Origin: Acidobacteriota bacterium
GTDB taxonomy: Bacteria; Acidobacteriota; Terriglobia; Terriglobales; Acidobacteriaceae
NCBI GenBank assembly: GCA_021798655.1
Contig: JAJZFE010000297.1
Location: 1-6,611, forward strand
Length of the DNA: 6,611 nt
Direction of reading: 5' to 3'
Part shown: in pieces, positions 1-5,550 of the stretch
Position numbering within the stretch: the first letter of the stretch is position 1
Layout: every line of letters begins with the position of its first letter
The notes under the pieces: model-generated
Told to the model about the DNA's origin: nothing
The model's database searches: none
What the model saw: the letters and a program-made list of their open reading frames with translations, nothing else
Made by a program: the position numbers and the translations under genes

Positions 1-383
1 CCGGTGATGTCGACTTCCTGGAAGGCGTCGGAGCCGAGGACCTTCGACGAGACCTGTCCGGTGATGGCGACCATCGGGATGCTGTCGAGCATGGCAGTTG
101 CCAGGCCAGTGACCAGGTTTGTGGCTCCCGGCCCGGAGGTGGCCATGCAGACGCCGACGCGGCCGCTGGCGCGGGCGTAGCCGTCGGCCATGTGCGATGC
201 ACCTTGCTCGTGGCGGACGAGGACGTGGTGGATCGACGGGAACTTGCGGAGCGCGTCGTAGATGGGCAGGATCGCGCCGCCGGGGTAGCCGAAGACGGTA
301 GTGGTGCCTTCGCCGGCGAGTGCGGCCCAGAGGATCTCGGCGCCGGTCAGTGTGGGGTGGGGGTTTGTGGAGTTAGGTGTCAT
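1..383 (-). CDS. ilvB: Acetolactate synthase large subunit, N-terminal part (runs off left edge)
   Basis: The first 127 residues of the thiamine-diphosphate enzyme acetolactate synthase (acetohydroxyacid synthase). It condenses two pyruvates, or pyruvate and 2-oxobutyrate, in the first common step of valine and isoleucine synthesis. My translation of the minus strand gives the family's N-terminal domain. It has TGAEIL at 13-18, [16 protein letters not shown] at 30-45, the block [18 protein letters not shown] starting at residue 57 with the expected catalytic glutamate at 59, then [23 protein letters not shown] and ITGQV. The ATG at 383-381 is supported by GAGGAA at 387-392, with short spacing. 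The gene starts 18 nt after the stop of the upstream membrane-protein gene, so the two may be co-transcribed. The C-terminal two thirds lie outside the window. Family assignment is secure; the isozyme name (ilvB, ilvI or ilvG) is by convention. Confidence 0.95.
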   Translation of the reverse strand, partial: MTPNSTNPHPTLTGAEILWAALAGEGTTTVFGYPGGAILPIYDALRKFPSIHHVLVRHEQGASHMADGYARASGRVGVCMATSGPGATNLVTGLATAMLDSIPMVAITGQVSSKVLGSDAFQEVDIT

Positions 384-401
384 CTGTTCCTCGCGGCGTC
401 T

Positions 402-923
402 CTAACGTGAATCCGAAATTTGATCGATCGGTACTTGTAGTCCTTTACAAGCCTTGGCCTGTAGGTCAGAGAAAAATGAGTTTGAAGCTGTTTCCTCGAT
501 AAATGCTGAATGTGCTCCATGAAAAACTTTGTCGCCTTGCATGCCGATGTACATTTCGGAAATAAACGAACGATATCCGACGTATCCGCCAAATTGGTTC
601 TTAGAATTGAACTCGCCACACAGGTTGTACTCGCCGAAATAGTTATCAGGCATGGAAGTGGAATTAGGATCATGGTACAAAGCGAGACCTCTGAACTTCG
701 CCGAATCCGGATCAGTCAGCTTGTCAGCGACAGACTTTTCGAGTTCGTTCACAAGCATTGCTCTCTGGTTTACTTCGATCATGGTTTCCGCTTCACGACG
801 TTTGGTGTCCTGTACCAAGAAATAAGTAATCGCCAAACCAACCATGCAGAAAATCGCGCCAAGCAGCGCGAATTTATCGGCTCCCGTGTGCTTTCTTGTT
901 TGTGAGGCGAATAGGTCTGTCAT
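402..923 (-). CDS. Small membrane-anchored protein of unknown function, AT-rich
   Basis: A 173-aa protein with no enzyme family I recognise. Residues 1-17 are polar and basic. Residues 18-37 form one hydrophobic helix (FALLGAIFCMVGLAITYFLV), followed by a charged stretch to about 68 that may be a short coiled coil, then a soluble domain. The soluble domain carries LTDPDSAKFRGL (69-80) and CGEFNSKNQFGGYVGYRSF (102-120). These two motifs resemble a domain seen, from memory, in many short uncharacterised lipoproteins and membrane-anchored proteins; here the anchor is a helix and not a lipobox. By topology the domain is probably periplasmic. The ATG at 923-921 follows a strong AGGAGG. Three sampled 60-base rows are 42-45% GC, against 72% for an ilvD row, which suggests recent transfer. 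The gene lies just upstream of ilvB in the same orientation. Coding status is well supported; function is unknown. Confidence 0.8.
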   Translation of the reverse strand: MTDLFASQTRKHTGADKFALLGAIFCMVGLAITYFLVQDTKRREAETMIEVNQRAMLVNELEKSVADKLTDPDSAKFRGLALYHDPNSTSMPDNYFGEYNLCGEFNSKNQFGGYVGYRSFISEMYIGMQGDKVFHGAHSAFIEETASNSFFSDLQAKACKGLQVPIDQISDSR

Positions 924-932
924 GCGCGTATT

Positions 933-938
933 CCTCCT
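933..938 (-). promoter_or_regulatory. Shine-Dalgarno of the membrane-protein gene
   Basis: A perfect AGGAGG on the minus strand, 9 nt before the ATG at 923. It fixes the start of the AT-rich gene and supports its being translated. I saw no convincing -35/-10 pair on the minus strand between here and the first REP-like hairpin (about 940-1008). Confidence 0.75.
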
Positions 939-967
939 AGGCTCGACCCATGTTCCCGTGGTGGTTC

Positions 968-1054
968 GTGTGTCGGGCTTACAGCCCTCCGGTTTATTGT
1001 GCAGCGTACCTAGGCCTTCGGCCTAGGCTGTTATGCGGGCGGGCCTGCGGCCCT
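968..1054 (+). repeat. REP-like module 1, hairpins A-B-A, direct
   Basis: Three palindromes in a row. Hairpin A (975-987) is GGGCT-TAC-AGCCC, preceded by GTGTC. Hairpin B (1009-1027) is CCTAGGCCTTCGGCCTAGG, a perfect 8-bp stem with a TTC loop. The second A (1041-1053) is GGGCC-TGC-GGCCC. Linkers are 21 nt (A to B) and 13 nt (B to A). Positions 1007-1054 match 1695-1742 in the downstream module with only about six differences. No T-run follows the hairpins, so they do not look like ordinary terminators. Confidence 0.8.
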
Positions 1055-1101
1055 TGTGGTTCTGGTGATGAGGGGCTTTGGTGGTTGCAAGGATCGGGTT
1101 C

Positions 1102-1192
1102 GAGGGCCATAGGCCCGGGGACATTACAGCCCAGGCCGTAGGCCTGGGTACGTGTGGTGTAGAAAGGTCTGAGGGCTGTAGGCCCGACACAC
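1102..1192 (-). repeat. REP-like module 2, hairpins A-B-A, inverted
   Basis: The same three-hairpin unit on the opposite strand. On the plus strand it reads GGGCC-ATA-GGCCC (1104-1116), CCCAGGCCGTAGGCCTGGG (1130-1148, 8-bp stem) and GGGCT-GTA-GGCCC (1173-1185, one T.G wobble) followed by GACAC. The span 1171-1192 is the reverse complement of 968-989 with one mismatch. The B-to-A linker is again 13 nt; the other linker is 24 nt. The module ends two bases before the transposase Shine-Dalgarno, so its hairpin may form in the transposase leader RNA. Confidence 0.8.
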
Positions 1193-1202
1193 CGAGGGAG
1201 CC

Positions 1203-1649
1203 ATGGCGCAGACGCTGAGCTTGAATCTGATTCACATCGTCTTCAGCACGAAACAACGGATACCCTTGATCTCCGAGGAGATCAGTTCGGCCCTTCATGC
1301 GTACATGGCGGGTACGGCGCGCAGGCTCGATTGCGAGTGCTTTCGAGTCGGCGGCGTTCAAGACCATGTGCATCTGGCGCTGCGGCTTGCTTCGACTCGG
1401 ACCTCGGCGAAGGTTGTGTCCGAGATCAAGACGGCGTCGTCCGTATGGATGAAGCAGCAAGGAGTTGCCAAGTTTGCCTGGCAGCGTGGGTATGGATTGT
1501 TCTCCGTTGGGCCTGCGGACCTGGGCGCATTGATCCGGTACATCGATGGTCAACGGCAGCATCATGCGAAGCGGAGCTTTCAGGACGAGATGCGCGGGTT
1601 TTGTGAGAAGTATCATGTGGCGATTGATGAGCGGTATGTGTGGGATTGA
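1203..1649 (+). CDS. Y1 (HUH) transposase, IS200-like / REP-associated
   Basis: A 148-aa single-domain Y1 transposase (Pfam Transposase_IS200 type). Such enzymes nick and join single-stranded DNA at hairpins through a 5'-phosphotyrosine link. The metal-binding HUH motif is H55-V56-H57 within QDHVHLAL. The catalytic tyrosine is Y113, in RYIDGQRQHH, with Q117 in the usual YxxxQ helix. The start LNLIHIVFSTKQR, the WQRGYGLFSV segment (93-102), SFQDE (125-129) and the end RYVWD are typical of this short family. The length is normal and no frameshift is visible, so the enzyme looks intact. The ATG at 1203 has GAGGGAG just upstream (1194-1200). One sampled row is 60% GC. The family is sure. Whether it is a domesticated RAYT or a non-autonomous IS200-like element is less clear, but the clustered palindromes favour RAYT. 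Confidence 0.92.
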   Translation: MAQTLSLNLIHIVFSTKQRIPLISEEISSALHAYMAGTARRLDCECFRVGGVQDHVHLALRLASTRTSAKVVSEIKTASSVWMKQQGVAKFAWQRGYGLFSVGPADLGALIRYIDGQRQHHAKRSFQDEMRGFCEKYHVAIDERYVWD

Positions 1650-1655
1650 GATTTT

Positions 1656-1742
1656 GTGTCGGGCCTTCAGCCCTTGGGTTCTTGGTTGGTGGCTTACCTA
1701 GGCCTTCGGCCTAGGCTGGTATGTTGTCGGGCCTTTGGCCCT
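1656..1742 (+). repeat. REP-like module 3, hairpins A-B-A, direct
   Basis: This module starts 6 nt after the transposase stop. Hairpin A (1661-1673) is GGGC-CTTCA-GCCC, with an imperfect fifth pair, preceded by GTGTC. Hairpin B (1697-1715) is identical to that of module 1. The second A (1729-1741) is GGGCC-TTT-GGCCC, also preceded by TGTC. Linkers are 23 nt and 13 nt. With module 2 it forms inverted repeats around the transposase gene. For the convergent ilvD transcript the hairpins would lie in the 3' untranslated region and might protect the RNA end, but no T-run typical of an intrinsic terminator is present. Confidence 0.8.
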
Positions 1743-1743
1743 C

Positions 1744-1839
1744 AAAGGCAGAGGCAAAAGCGAAGGCAGAAATAGAAGCAAAGGCAGAAGCAAAGGCAAA
1801 AGCGAAAGCAGAAACAGAAGCAAAGGCAAAGGCAGAGGT
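1744..1839 (+). repeat. Purine-rich hexamer array, 16 units
   Basis: Sixteen tandem imperfect hexamers with consensus (A/G)(A/G)A(A/G)GC, mainly AAAGGC, AGAAGC and AAAAGC. The last unit touches the ilvD stop codon at 1841-1839. Apart from one C per unit, and a few T or shifted C bases in degenerate units, the plus strand is all A and G. The minus strand is therefore pyrimidine-rich and would form the start of the ilvD mRNA 3' untranslated region. Read on the minus strand in one frame it would give Ala-Phe/Ala-Ser dipeptides, but that frame belongs to no supported gene. Similar hexamer tracts occur, from memory, between genes of acidobacteria. Confidence 0.8.
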
Positions 1840-3554
1840 TAGGTGGTGACCGCTCCCTGGCTGGCGCTGCTGACGGTGTTGACGTACTTGGCGAAGACGC
1901 CGCGTTTGTAGCGTGGGGCGGGGGCGACGAAGTCCTTGAGGCGAGCGGCGATCTCTTCGGCGGGGATGTTGAGATTGAGTTCGCGTTTGGGGATGTCGAA
2001 GGTGATGGTGTCGCCTTCGCGGACGGCGGCGATGGGGCCGCCGAGCTGCGCTTCGGGGGCTACGTGGCCAGCCATCAAGCCGCGCGTTGCGCCGGAGAAG
2101 CGGCCGTCGGTGAGCAGCGCGACGGTCTCGGAGAGCTCGGGGATACCTTTGATGGCGGCGGTGACGGCGAGCATCTCCTGCATGCCGGGGCCACCGCGTG
2201 GGCCTTCGTAGCGGATGACGAGTACGTCGTTGGGCTGGATCTTGCCATCGCGCACGGCGACGAAGCACTCGTGCTCGGAGTTGAAGACGCGCGCGGGGCC
2301 GGTGTGCGTGAGGCGGTTGTGGCCGGCGACCTTGATGACGCAGCCTTCGGGCGCGAGGTTGCCCTTGAGGATGACCAGGCCGCCGGTGGCCTTGAGCGGC
2401 GCCGACCACGGCAGGATGATCTGCTGGCCGAGTGTCTCCTTTGCGGACCTGGCTTCTTCGCGCAGCGGCTTGCCCGTGACGGTAGGCGTGTTGCCGTGGA
2501 GCAGGCCTTTCTCGACGAGGCGATGCGCGAGCACGCGGCTGCCGCCGGCACGGAAGTAGTCTTCGGCGACGTACTTGCCGCCAGGCTGGAGGTCGCAGAT
2601 GAACGGGGTGCGCTCGGAGATGGTGTCGAAGTCTTCGATGTCGAGCGGAATGTTGAGCTCGTGCGCGATGGCGAGCAGATGCAGCACGGCGTTGGTGGAG
2701 CCGCCGGACGCGGCGACGGCGGAGATGGCGTCTTCCATGCTCTCGCGCGTGAGGATGTGCGAGGGCTTGACGTTGTTGCGGACGAGGTCCATGACGAGGC
2801 GGCCGGCCTCGCGGCTGGCTGCGTACTTGTCGGAAGACATGGCGGGCACGCCGGTGATCTCGATGGGGCTGATGCCGAGGAACTCGCCGGCCATGGCCAT
2901 GGTGTTGGCTGTGAACTGTCCGCCGCAGGCACCGGGGCCGGGGCAGGCGGTGGCTTCGACGAGGTCGAGCTGCTCGTCGGTCAGGCGGCCCGAGGCGTGC
3001 GAGCCGATGGCCTCGTAGACCTGCTGGATGGTGATGTCGATCTGCTTCTGCGAGCCGGGCTGTGCCTTGCCGTCGTCGCCGACGGGCAGGTGGCCGGGCG
3101 CGATGGAGCCGCCGTAGAGCATGAGGCCGGGGATGTCGAGGCGGGCGAGTGCCATGATGGCGCCGGGCATGTTTTTGTCGCAGCCGGCGATGCAGACGAG
3201 GCCGTCGAACTGGTTGCCGCGGGTGACGAGTTCGATGGAGTCGGCGATGACGTCGCGGGAGATGAGCGAGGCCTTCATGCCTTCAGTGCCCATGGTGATG
3301 CCGTCGGAGATGGTGACGGTGTTGAACTCCATGGGCGTGCCGCCGGCTGCGCGGATGCCTTCCTTGACGGCCTCGGCGACATCGCGGAGGTGGTAGTTGC
3401 AGGGGCCGACCTCGGTCCAGGTGTTGGCGATGCCGATGATGGGCTTGGCGAGGTCTTCGCGGGTGAAGCCGACGGCGCGCAGCATGGCACGGGCTCCGGC
3501 GCGGTTAGGACCTTCGGTGAGGGCGATGGAGTTTGATTTGCCAGTAACGGACAT
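1839..3554 (-). CDS. ilvD: Dihydroxyacid dehydratase
   Basis: A full-length 571-aa IlvD. It dehydrates 2,3-dihydroxy-isovalerate and 2,3-dihydroxy-3-methylvalerate to the 2-oxo acids in the third step of valine and isoleucine synthesis. The three cysteines expected to bind the iron-sulfur cluster are present: C52 (NTWTEVGPCN), C125 (GCDKNMPG) and C210 (CPGPGACGGQFTANTM). All three are found in the [2Fe-2S] plant/mycobacterial type, so that cluster is more likely than [4Fe-4S]. The C-terminal LLTDGRFSGATRG holds the serine proposed as catalytic base. The reading frame is open further upstream, into the hydrolase gene, but the ATG at 3554 is preferred: AAGGA (3560-3564) sits 5 nt before it and the family sequence starts there. 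The gene begins 14 nt after the hydrolase stop. Downstream comes repeat DNA, and ilvB is about 1.45 kb away. Confidence 0.97.
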   Translation of the reverse strand: MSVTGKSNSIALTEGPNRAGARAMLRAVGFTREDLAKPIIGIANTWTEVGPCNYHLRDVAEAVKEGIRAAGGTPMEFNTVTISDGITMGTEGMKASLISRDVIADSIELVTRGNQFDGLVCIAGCDKNMPGAIMALARLDIPGLMLYGGSIAPGHLPVGDDGKAQPGSQKQIDITIQQVYEAIGSHASGRLTDEQLDLVEATACPGPGACGGQFTANTMAMAGEFLGISPIEITGVPAMSSDKYAASREAGRLVMDLVRNNVKPSHILTRESMEDAISAVAASGGSTNAVLHLLAIAHELNIPLDIEDFDTISERTPFICDLQPGGKYVAEDYFRAGGSRVLAHRLVEKGLLHGNTPTVTGKPLREEARSAKETLGQQIILPWSAPLKATGGLVILKGNLAPEGCVIKVAGHNRLTHTGPARVFNSEHECFVAVRDGKIQPNDVLVIRYEGPRGGPGMQEMLAVTAAIKGIPELSETVALLTDGRFSGATRGLMAGHVAPEAQLGGPIAAVREGDTITFDIPKRELNLNIPAEEIAARLKDFVAPAPRYKRGVFAKYVNTVSSASQGAVTT

Positions 3555-3568
3555 GGATTTCCTTTTTT

Positions 3569-4798
3569 CTATGCGGTGCGCGAGGTGTAAGGGCCGAAGA
3601 CGCCGGTGATGTTGCCGCCTTCTACGGAGGAGTCGAGTGTGTAGATGGTGTAGGTATGTCCGCCGGGGCTGACGCGGACGACGATGTGTCCCTGCTGCGA
3701 TTTGAGCTGCGTGGCGAAGCGGCGATTGAGAAGCGCGTTGGCAGGCAGTAGTTCGGTTGTGAAGACAGCACGTTTTGCGGTGTTGTCCCACGCGCCCATC
3801 ATGCGCTGCATCTGCGCCGAGCCGGGATGGCCGATATCCCACGAGGGGATGATGTAAGCCTGGGCGTCGAGGTTGTTGGTGAACGCGGCACCGCAGGCGT
3901 CAAAGTAGCCGTGATGATTGGCGACGGCGACCTCGGTGCGTCCGGCAGAGCGGGCGACGGGTGATTCGATGTCGAAGCGAGGCTGACGGCCGTCCTGCGT
4001 ATCGCAGTTCAGATCGCCACCGGTGTAGTAGCTGAAGTCGCCATACTCAAAGCGGGTGGCGATGGAGAAGAGGTTTTCGTTGCCGCGCGCGATGTCGGCA
4101 GCAGAGAGATGGTCGAGGTGCGGCTGCACTTTGCCGGCGCTGCGGTCCCACACAGTACCGTTGGCTGCGAGTACGCGTGCGCGAAAGGTCTTGTAAGACG
4201 CAGGAGACTGCTTCAAGACAATCTGGCTCGTTGCGCCGACGCGCGCGGGCTCGACGCTACGGCCGTTCTGTACGCGCGTATGCAGCAGGTCGAGATACGT
4301 CTGCGCGAAGGGCGCACTGGCGGGGAGCTGGTCGGGTGCGTAGTGCGGGAAGCTGCGGTCGATGCAGGTGGTGATGGGCATGGCCGCATCGACATCGGCT
4401 AGGCCGCCGACGTGGTCGGGGTGGATGTGCGTGGCGAGGAAGTAGTCAAGGTGGCTGGAGGGTGCGTGTGCCAGCGCATAGCGCGCCACCCACTGGCCGG
4501 GCCGCAACGAATCGTTCGGCCGTGCGGGGTTGATGGTGCCGGCGGGCGCGTCGGTGACGATGCCTGCGTCGATCAGCATCGTGGTGCCGTCGGGGAAGAT
4601 GAGCAGTGCGCTGTTGCCGCGGCCTGTGTCGATCTGATGGATGTCGAAGTAGCCCTGTTGCCAGCGCGACAGGGGGCTGCCGACGACGGCGGTCTCTGCG
4701 AACGCGTGCGGCTCAGACAGGCGCACCGCCGCCGCCCCAGTGGCGAGCAGAAGGCCTTTGAGCAGCGTGCGGCGATCGGGATGGAGATATCTGGACAT
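3569..4798 (-). CDS. Tat-exported metallo-beta-lactamase-fold hydrolase (ComEC-like)
   Basis: A 409-aa protein with a twin-arginine signal peptide: DRRTLLK at 8-14, a hydrophobic stretch at about 15-25 and probable cleavage after AFA (32-34). The mature part is a metallo-beta-lactamase fold of the type found in the ComEC C-terminal domain. It has DTGRGNSALLIFPDG (57-71), LIDAG (75-79), the metal motif T-H124-I-H126-P-D128-H129-VGG, a second metal region TGGDL (D262) and NHHGYFDA (H295, H296). The expected metal ligands are present, so it should be an active hydrolase in the periplasm or outside the cell; the substrate cannot be read from sequence. The ATG at 4798 lies 4 nt after the leuD stop with no strong Shine-Dalgarno, which suggests translational coupling. 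The ilvD start follows its stop by 14 nt. Its place in a branched-chain amino acid operon is unexplained. Confidence 0.88.
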   Translation of the reverse strand: MSRYLHPDRRTLLKGLLLATGAAAVRLSEPHAFAETAVVGSPLSRWQQGYFDIHQIDTGRGNSALLIFPDGTTMLIDAGIVTDAPAGTINPARPNDSLRPGQWVARYALAHAPSSHLDYFLATHIHPDHVGGLADVDAAMPITTCIDRSFPHYAPDQLPASAPFAQTYLDLLHTRVQNGRSVEPARVGATSQIVLKQSPASYKTFRARVLAANGTVWDRSAGKVQPHLDHLSAADIARGNENLFSIATRFEYGDFSYYTGGDLNCDTQDGRQPRFDIESPVARSAGRTEVAVANHHGYFDACGAAFTNNLDAQAYIIPSWDIGHPGSAQMQRMMGAWDNTAKRAVFTTELLPANALLNRRFATQLKSQQGHIVVRVSPGGHTYTIYTLDSSVEGGNITGVFGPYTSRTA

Positions 4799-4802
4799 GC
4801 GA

Positions 4803-5441
4803 TCAGGCAGCCGTACCTGCTTTGGGTGCGGACCAGAACTCTTCGTTGTGTTTGGCTTCGTAGGCGTTGAGCTTGTCTTCGTGCTGCAGCGTGAGGCCGA
4901 TGTCGTCGAGGCCGTTGAGCAGGCAGTGCTTGCGGAACGGGTCGATGTCGAAGTGGGCGTTGAAGCCTTCTGTGTCGGTGACGGTTTGCGCTTCGAGGTT
5001 GATGGTGATCTGGTGCTTCGGGTTGGCGGTGCTGCGGGCGAGGAGTGTGGCGACTTCGTCTTCCGTGAGGCGGCAGAGGATGATGCCGTTCTTGCCGGCG
5101 TTTGAGAAGAAGATGTCCGCGAAGGTGGGCGCGATGACGGCGCGGAAGCCGTACTGGTTGATGGCCCAGGCGGCGTGCTCGCGGGAGCTGCCACAAGCGA
5201 AGTTGCGTTCGGCGATGAGGATCTCGGCGCCTGCGTACTCCGGCTTGTTGAGGACGAAGTCGGGGTTGGGTGTGGTGTTGCCCTGCGCGTCGAAGGTGTA
5301 ACGCCAGTCGTAGAAGAGGAAGTCGCCGTAGCCGGTGCGCTCGATGCGCTTGAGGAACTGCTTGGGGATGATCTGGTCGGTGTCGATGTTGGGCAATGGC
5401 AGCGGGGCGGCGGTGCTGGTGAGGGTGTTGATGGGTGTCAA
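4803..5441 (-). CDS. leuD: 3-isopropylmalate dehydratase small subunit
   Basis: A 212-aa small subunit of isopropylmalate isomerase. With LeuC it converts 2-isopropylmalate to 3-isopropylmalate in leucine synthesis. Family motifs are clear: PLPNIDTDQIIPKQFLKR (15-32), GYGDFLFYDWRY (37-48), the substrate-binding loop NFACGSSREHAAWAI starting at N80, then FRAVIAPTFADIFFSNAGKNG. The start is TTG (5441-5439), preceded by AGGAG at 5448-5452 with a 6-nt spacer. There is no in-frame ATG anywhere in the gene: the protein has no internal methionine. A non-ATG start is therefore required, and the NIDTD motif at about residue 18 fits this one. leuC lies 93 nt upstream and the hydrolase 4 nt downstream, which makes it an operon member. 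Confidence 0.96.
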   Translation of the reverse strand: MTPINTLTSTAAPLPLPNIDTDQIIPKQFLKRIERTGYGDFLFYDWRYTFDAQGNTTPNPDFVLNKPEYAGAEILIAERNFACGSSREHAAWAINQYGFRAVIAPTFADIFFSNAGKNGIILCRLTEDEVATLLARSTANPKHQITINLEAQTVTDTEGFNAHFDIDPFRKHCLLNGLDDIGLTLQHEDKLNAYEAKHNEEFWSAPKAGTAA

Positions 5442-5445
5442 GGGA

Positions 5446-5480
5446 AGCTCCTGGCTTTTAGCTTCTAGCTCCTAGCTATA
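5446..5480 (+). repeat. Heptamer array next to leuD (AGCTNCT), arm 1
   Basis: Five tandem 7-bp units on the plus strand: AGCTCCT, GGCTTTT, AGCTTCT, AGCTCCT and AGCTATA. The array lies in the leuC-leuD gap. Its first unit, read on the minus strand, supplies the AGGAG that serves leuD. Positions 5460-5477 are complementary to 5533-5550 at 16 of 18 positions, so the mRNA can fold here. Confidence 0.8.
5448..5452 (-). promoter_or_regulatory. Shine-Dalgarno for the TTG start of leuD
   Basis: AGGAG on the minus strand, 6 nt before the TTG at 5441. It decides the leuD start because no ATG is available. It lies inside a heptamer repeat unit, and the opposite array has an exactly complementary unit (5537-5543) that could hide it. 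Confidence 0.7.
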
Positions 5481-5515
5481 GGCGGGTGAGGTGAAGCAAA
5501 TTTGAGAGATGGAAG

Positions 5516-5534
5516 ATGAGCTAGCGGCTAGAGG

Positions 5535-5550
<16 letters not shown>
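5516..5550 (-). repeat. Heptamer array at the end of leuC, arm 2
   Basis: Five 7-bp units on the minus strand, from 5550 downward: AGCTTCC, AGCTCCT, AGCCTCT, AGCCGCT and AGCTCAT. The array is inverted relative to that at 5446-5480. The leuC stop codon TAG (5537-5535) is made by the junction of two units, and the last four codons of leuC (Ala-Ser-Ser-Ser) are repeat sequence. Confidence 0.78.

Larger units (their letters stand above)
968..1742 (+). mobile_element. Transposase-plus-palindrome locus (REP/RAYT or IS200-like unit)
   Basis: A composite locus made of a single-strand (HUH/Y1) transposase gene and three copies of a three-hairpin palindrome module. The inverted module at 1102-1192 ends 10 nt before the transposase ATG. 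A direct module starts 6 nt after its stop, so the gene is bracketed by inverted repeats. A third module, in direct orientation, lies further upstream. In RAYT systems the transposase recognises REP hairpins and remains at a fixed locus while REPs spread through the genome; by layout this fits. The locus lies between ilvD and ilvB and splits what is probably an ancestral operon. I saw no target-site duplication, and this type of enzyme does not normally make one. The outer limits are set by the recognisable hairpins and are approximate. Confidence 0.7.

Noticed and set aside
940..1008. A promoter for the membrane-protein gene and ilvB on the minus strand.
   Set aside because: Only an isolated AATAAA-like string was found, with no matching -35 box at a proper distance, so no promoter is listed.
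968..1192. Evenly spaced palindromes that might suggest a CRISPR array.
   Set aside because: Repeats alternate between two hairpin types and change orientation midway, linkers differ in length (13 against 21-24 nt), and no cas gene is present.
1023..1616. A 197-codon minus-strand frame across the transposase gene.
   Set aside because: It is antisense to a transposase with intact HUH and tyrosine motifs, and it runs through the REP hairpins.
1697..1741. Hairpins after the transposase stop as intrinsic terminators.
   Set aside because: Stems are strong but no T-run follows on either strand; they match the upstream hairpins, so they are repeats first. A secondary effect on RNA ends is possible.
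1711..2409. Minus-strand frame ending in Ala-Phe/Ala-Ser dipeptide repeats.
   Set aside because: The repeats are the hexamer tract read in a frame that overlaps ilvD out of phase; the rest is Arg/His-rich shadow sequence.
2064..3536. A 490-codon open frame on the plus strand, opposite ilvD.
   Set aside because: It mirrors ilvD codons: the translation is dominated by Gly, Ala, Asp, Val and Glu with no domain, as expected opposite a high-GC gene. IlvD on the other strand is certain.
3555..3842. Possible upstream start for ilvD, since its frame is open to 3842.
   Set aside because: The extension is Arg/His/Ala-rich, overlaps the hydrolase gene in another frame and is not part of the IlvD family; a Shine-Dalgarno sits directly before the ATG at 3554.
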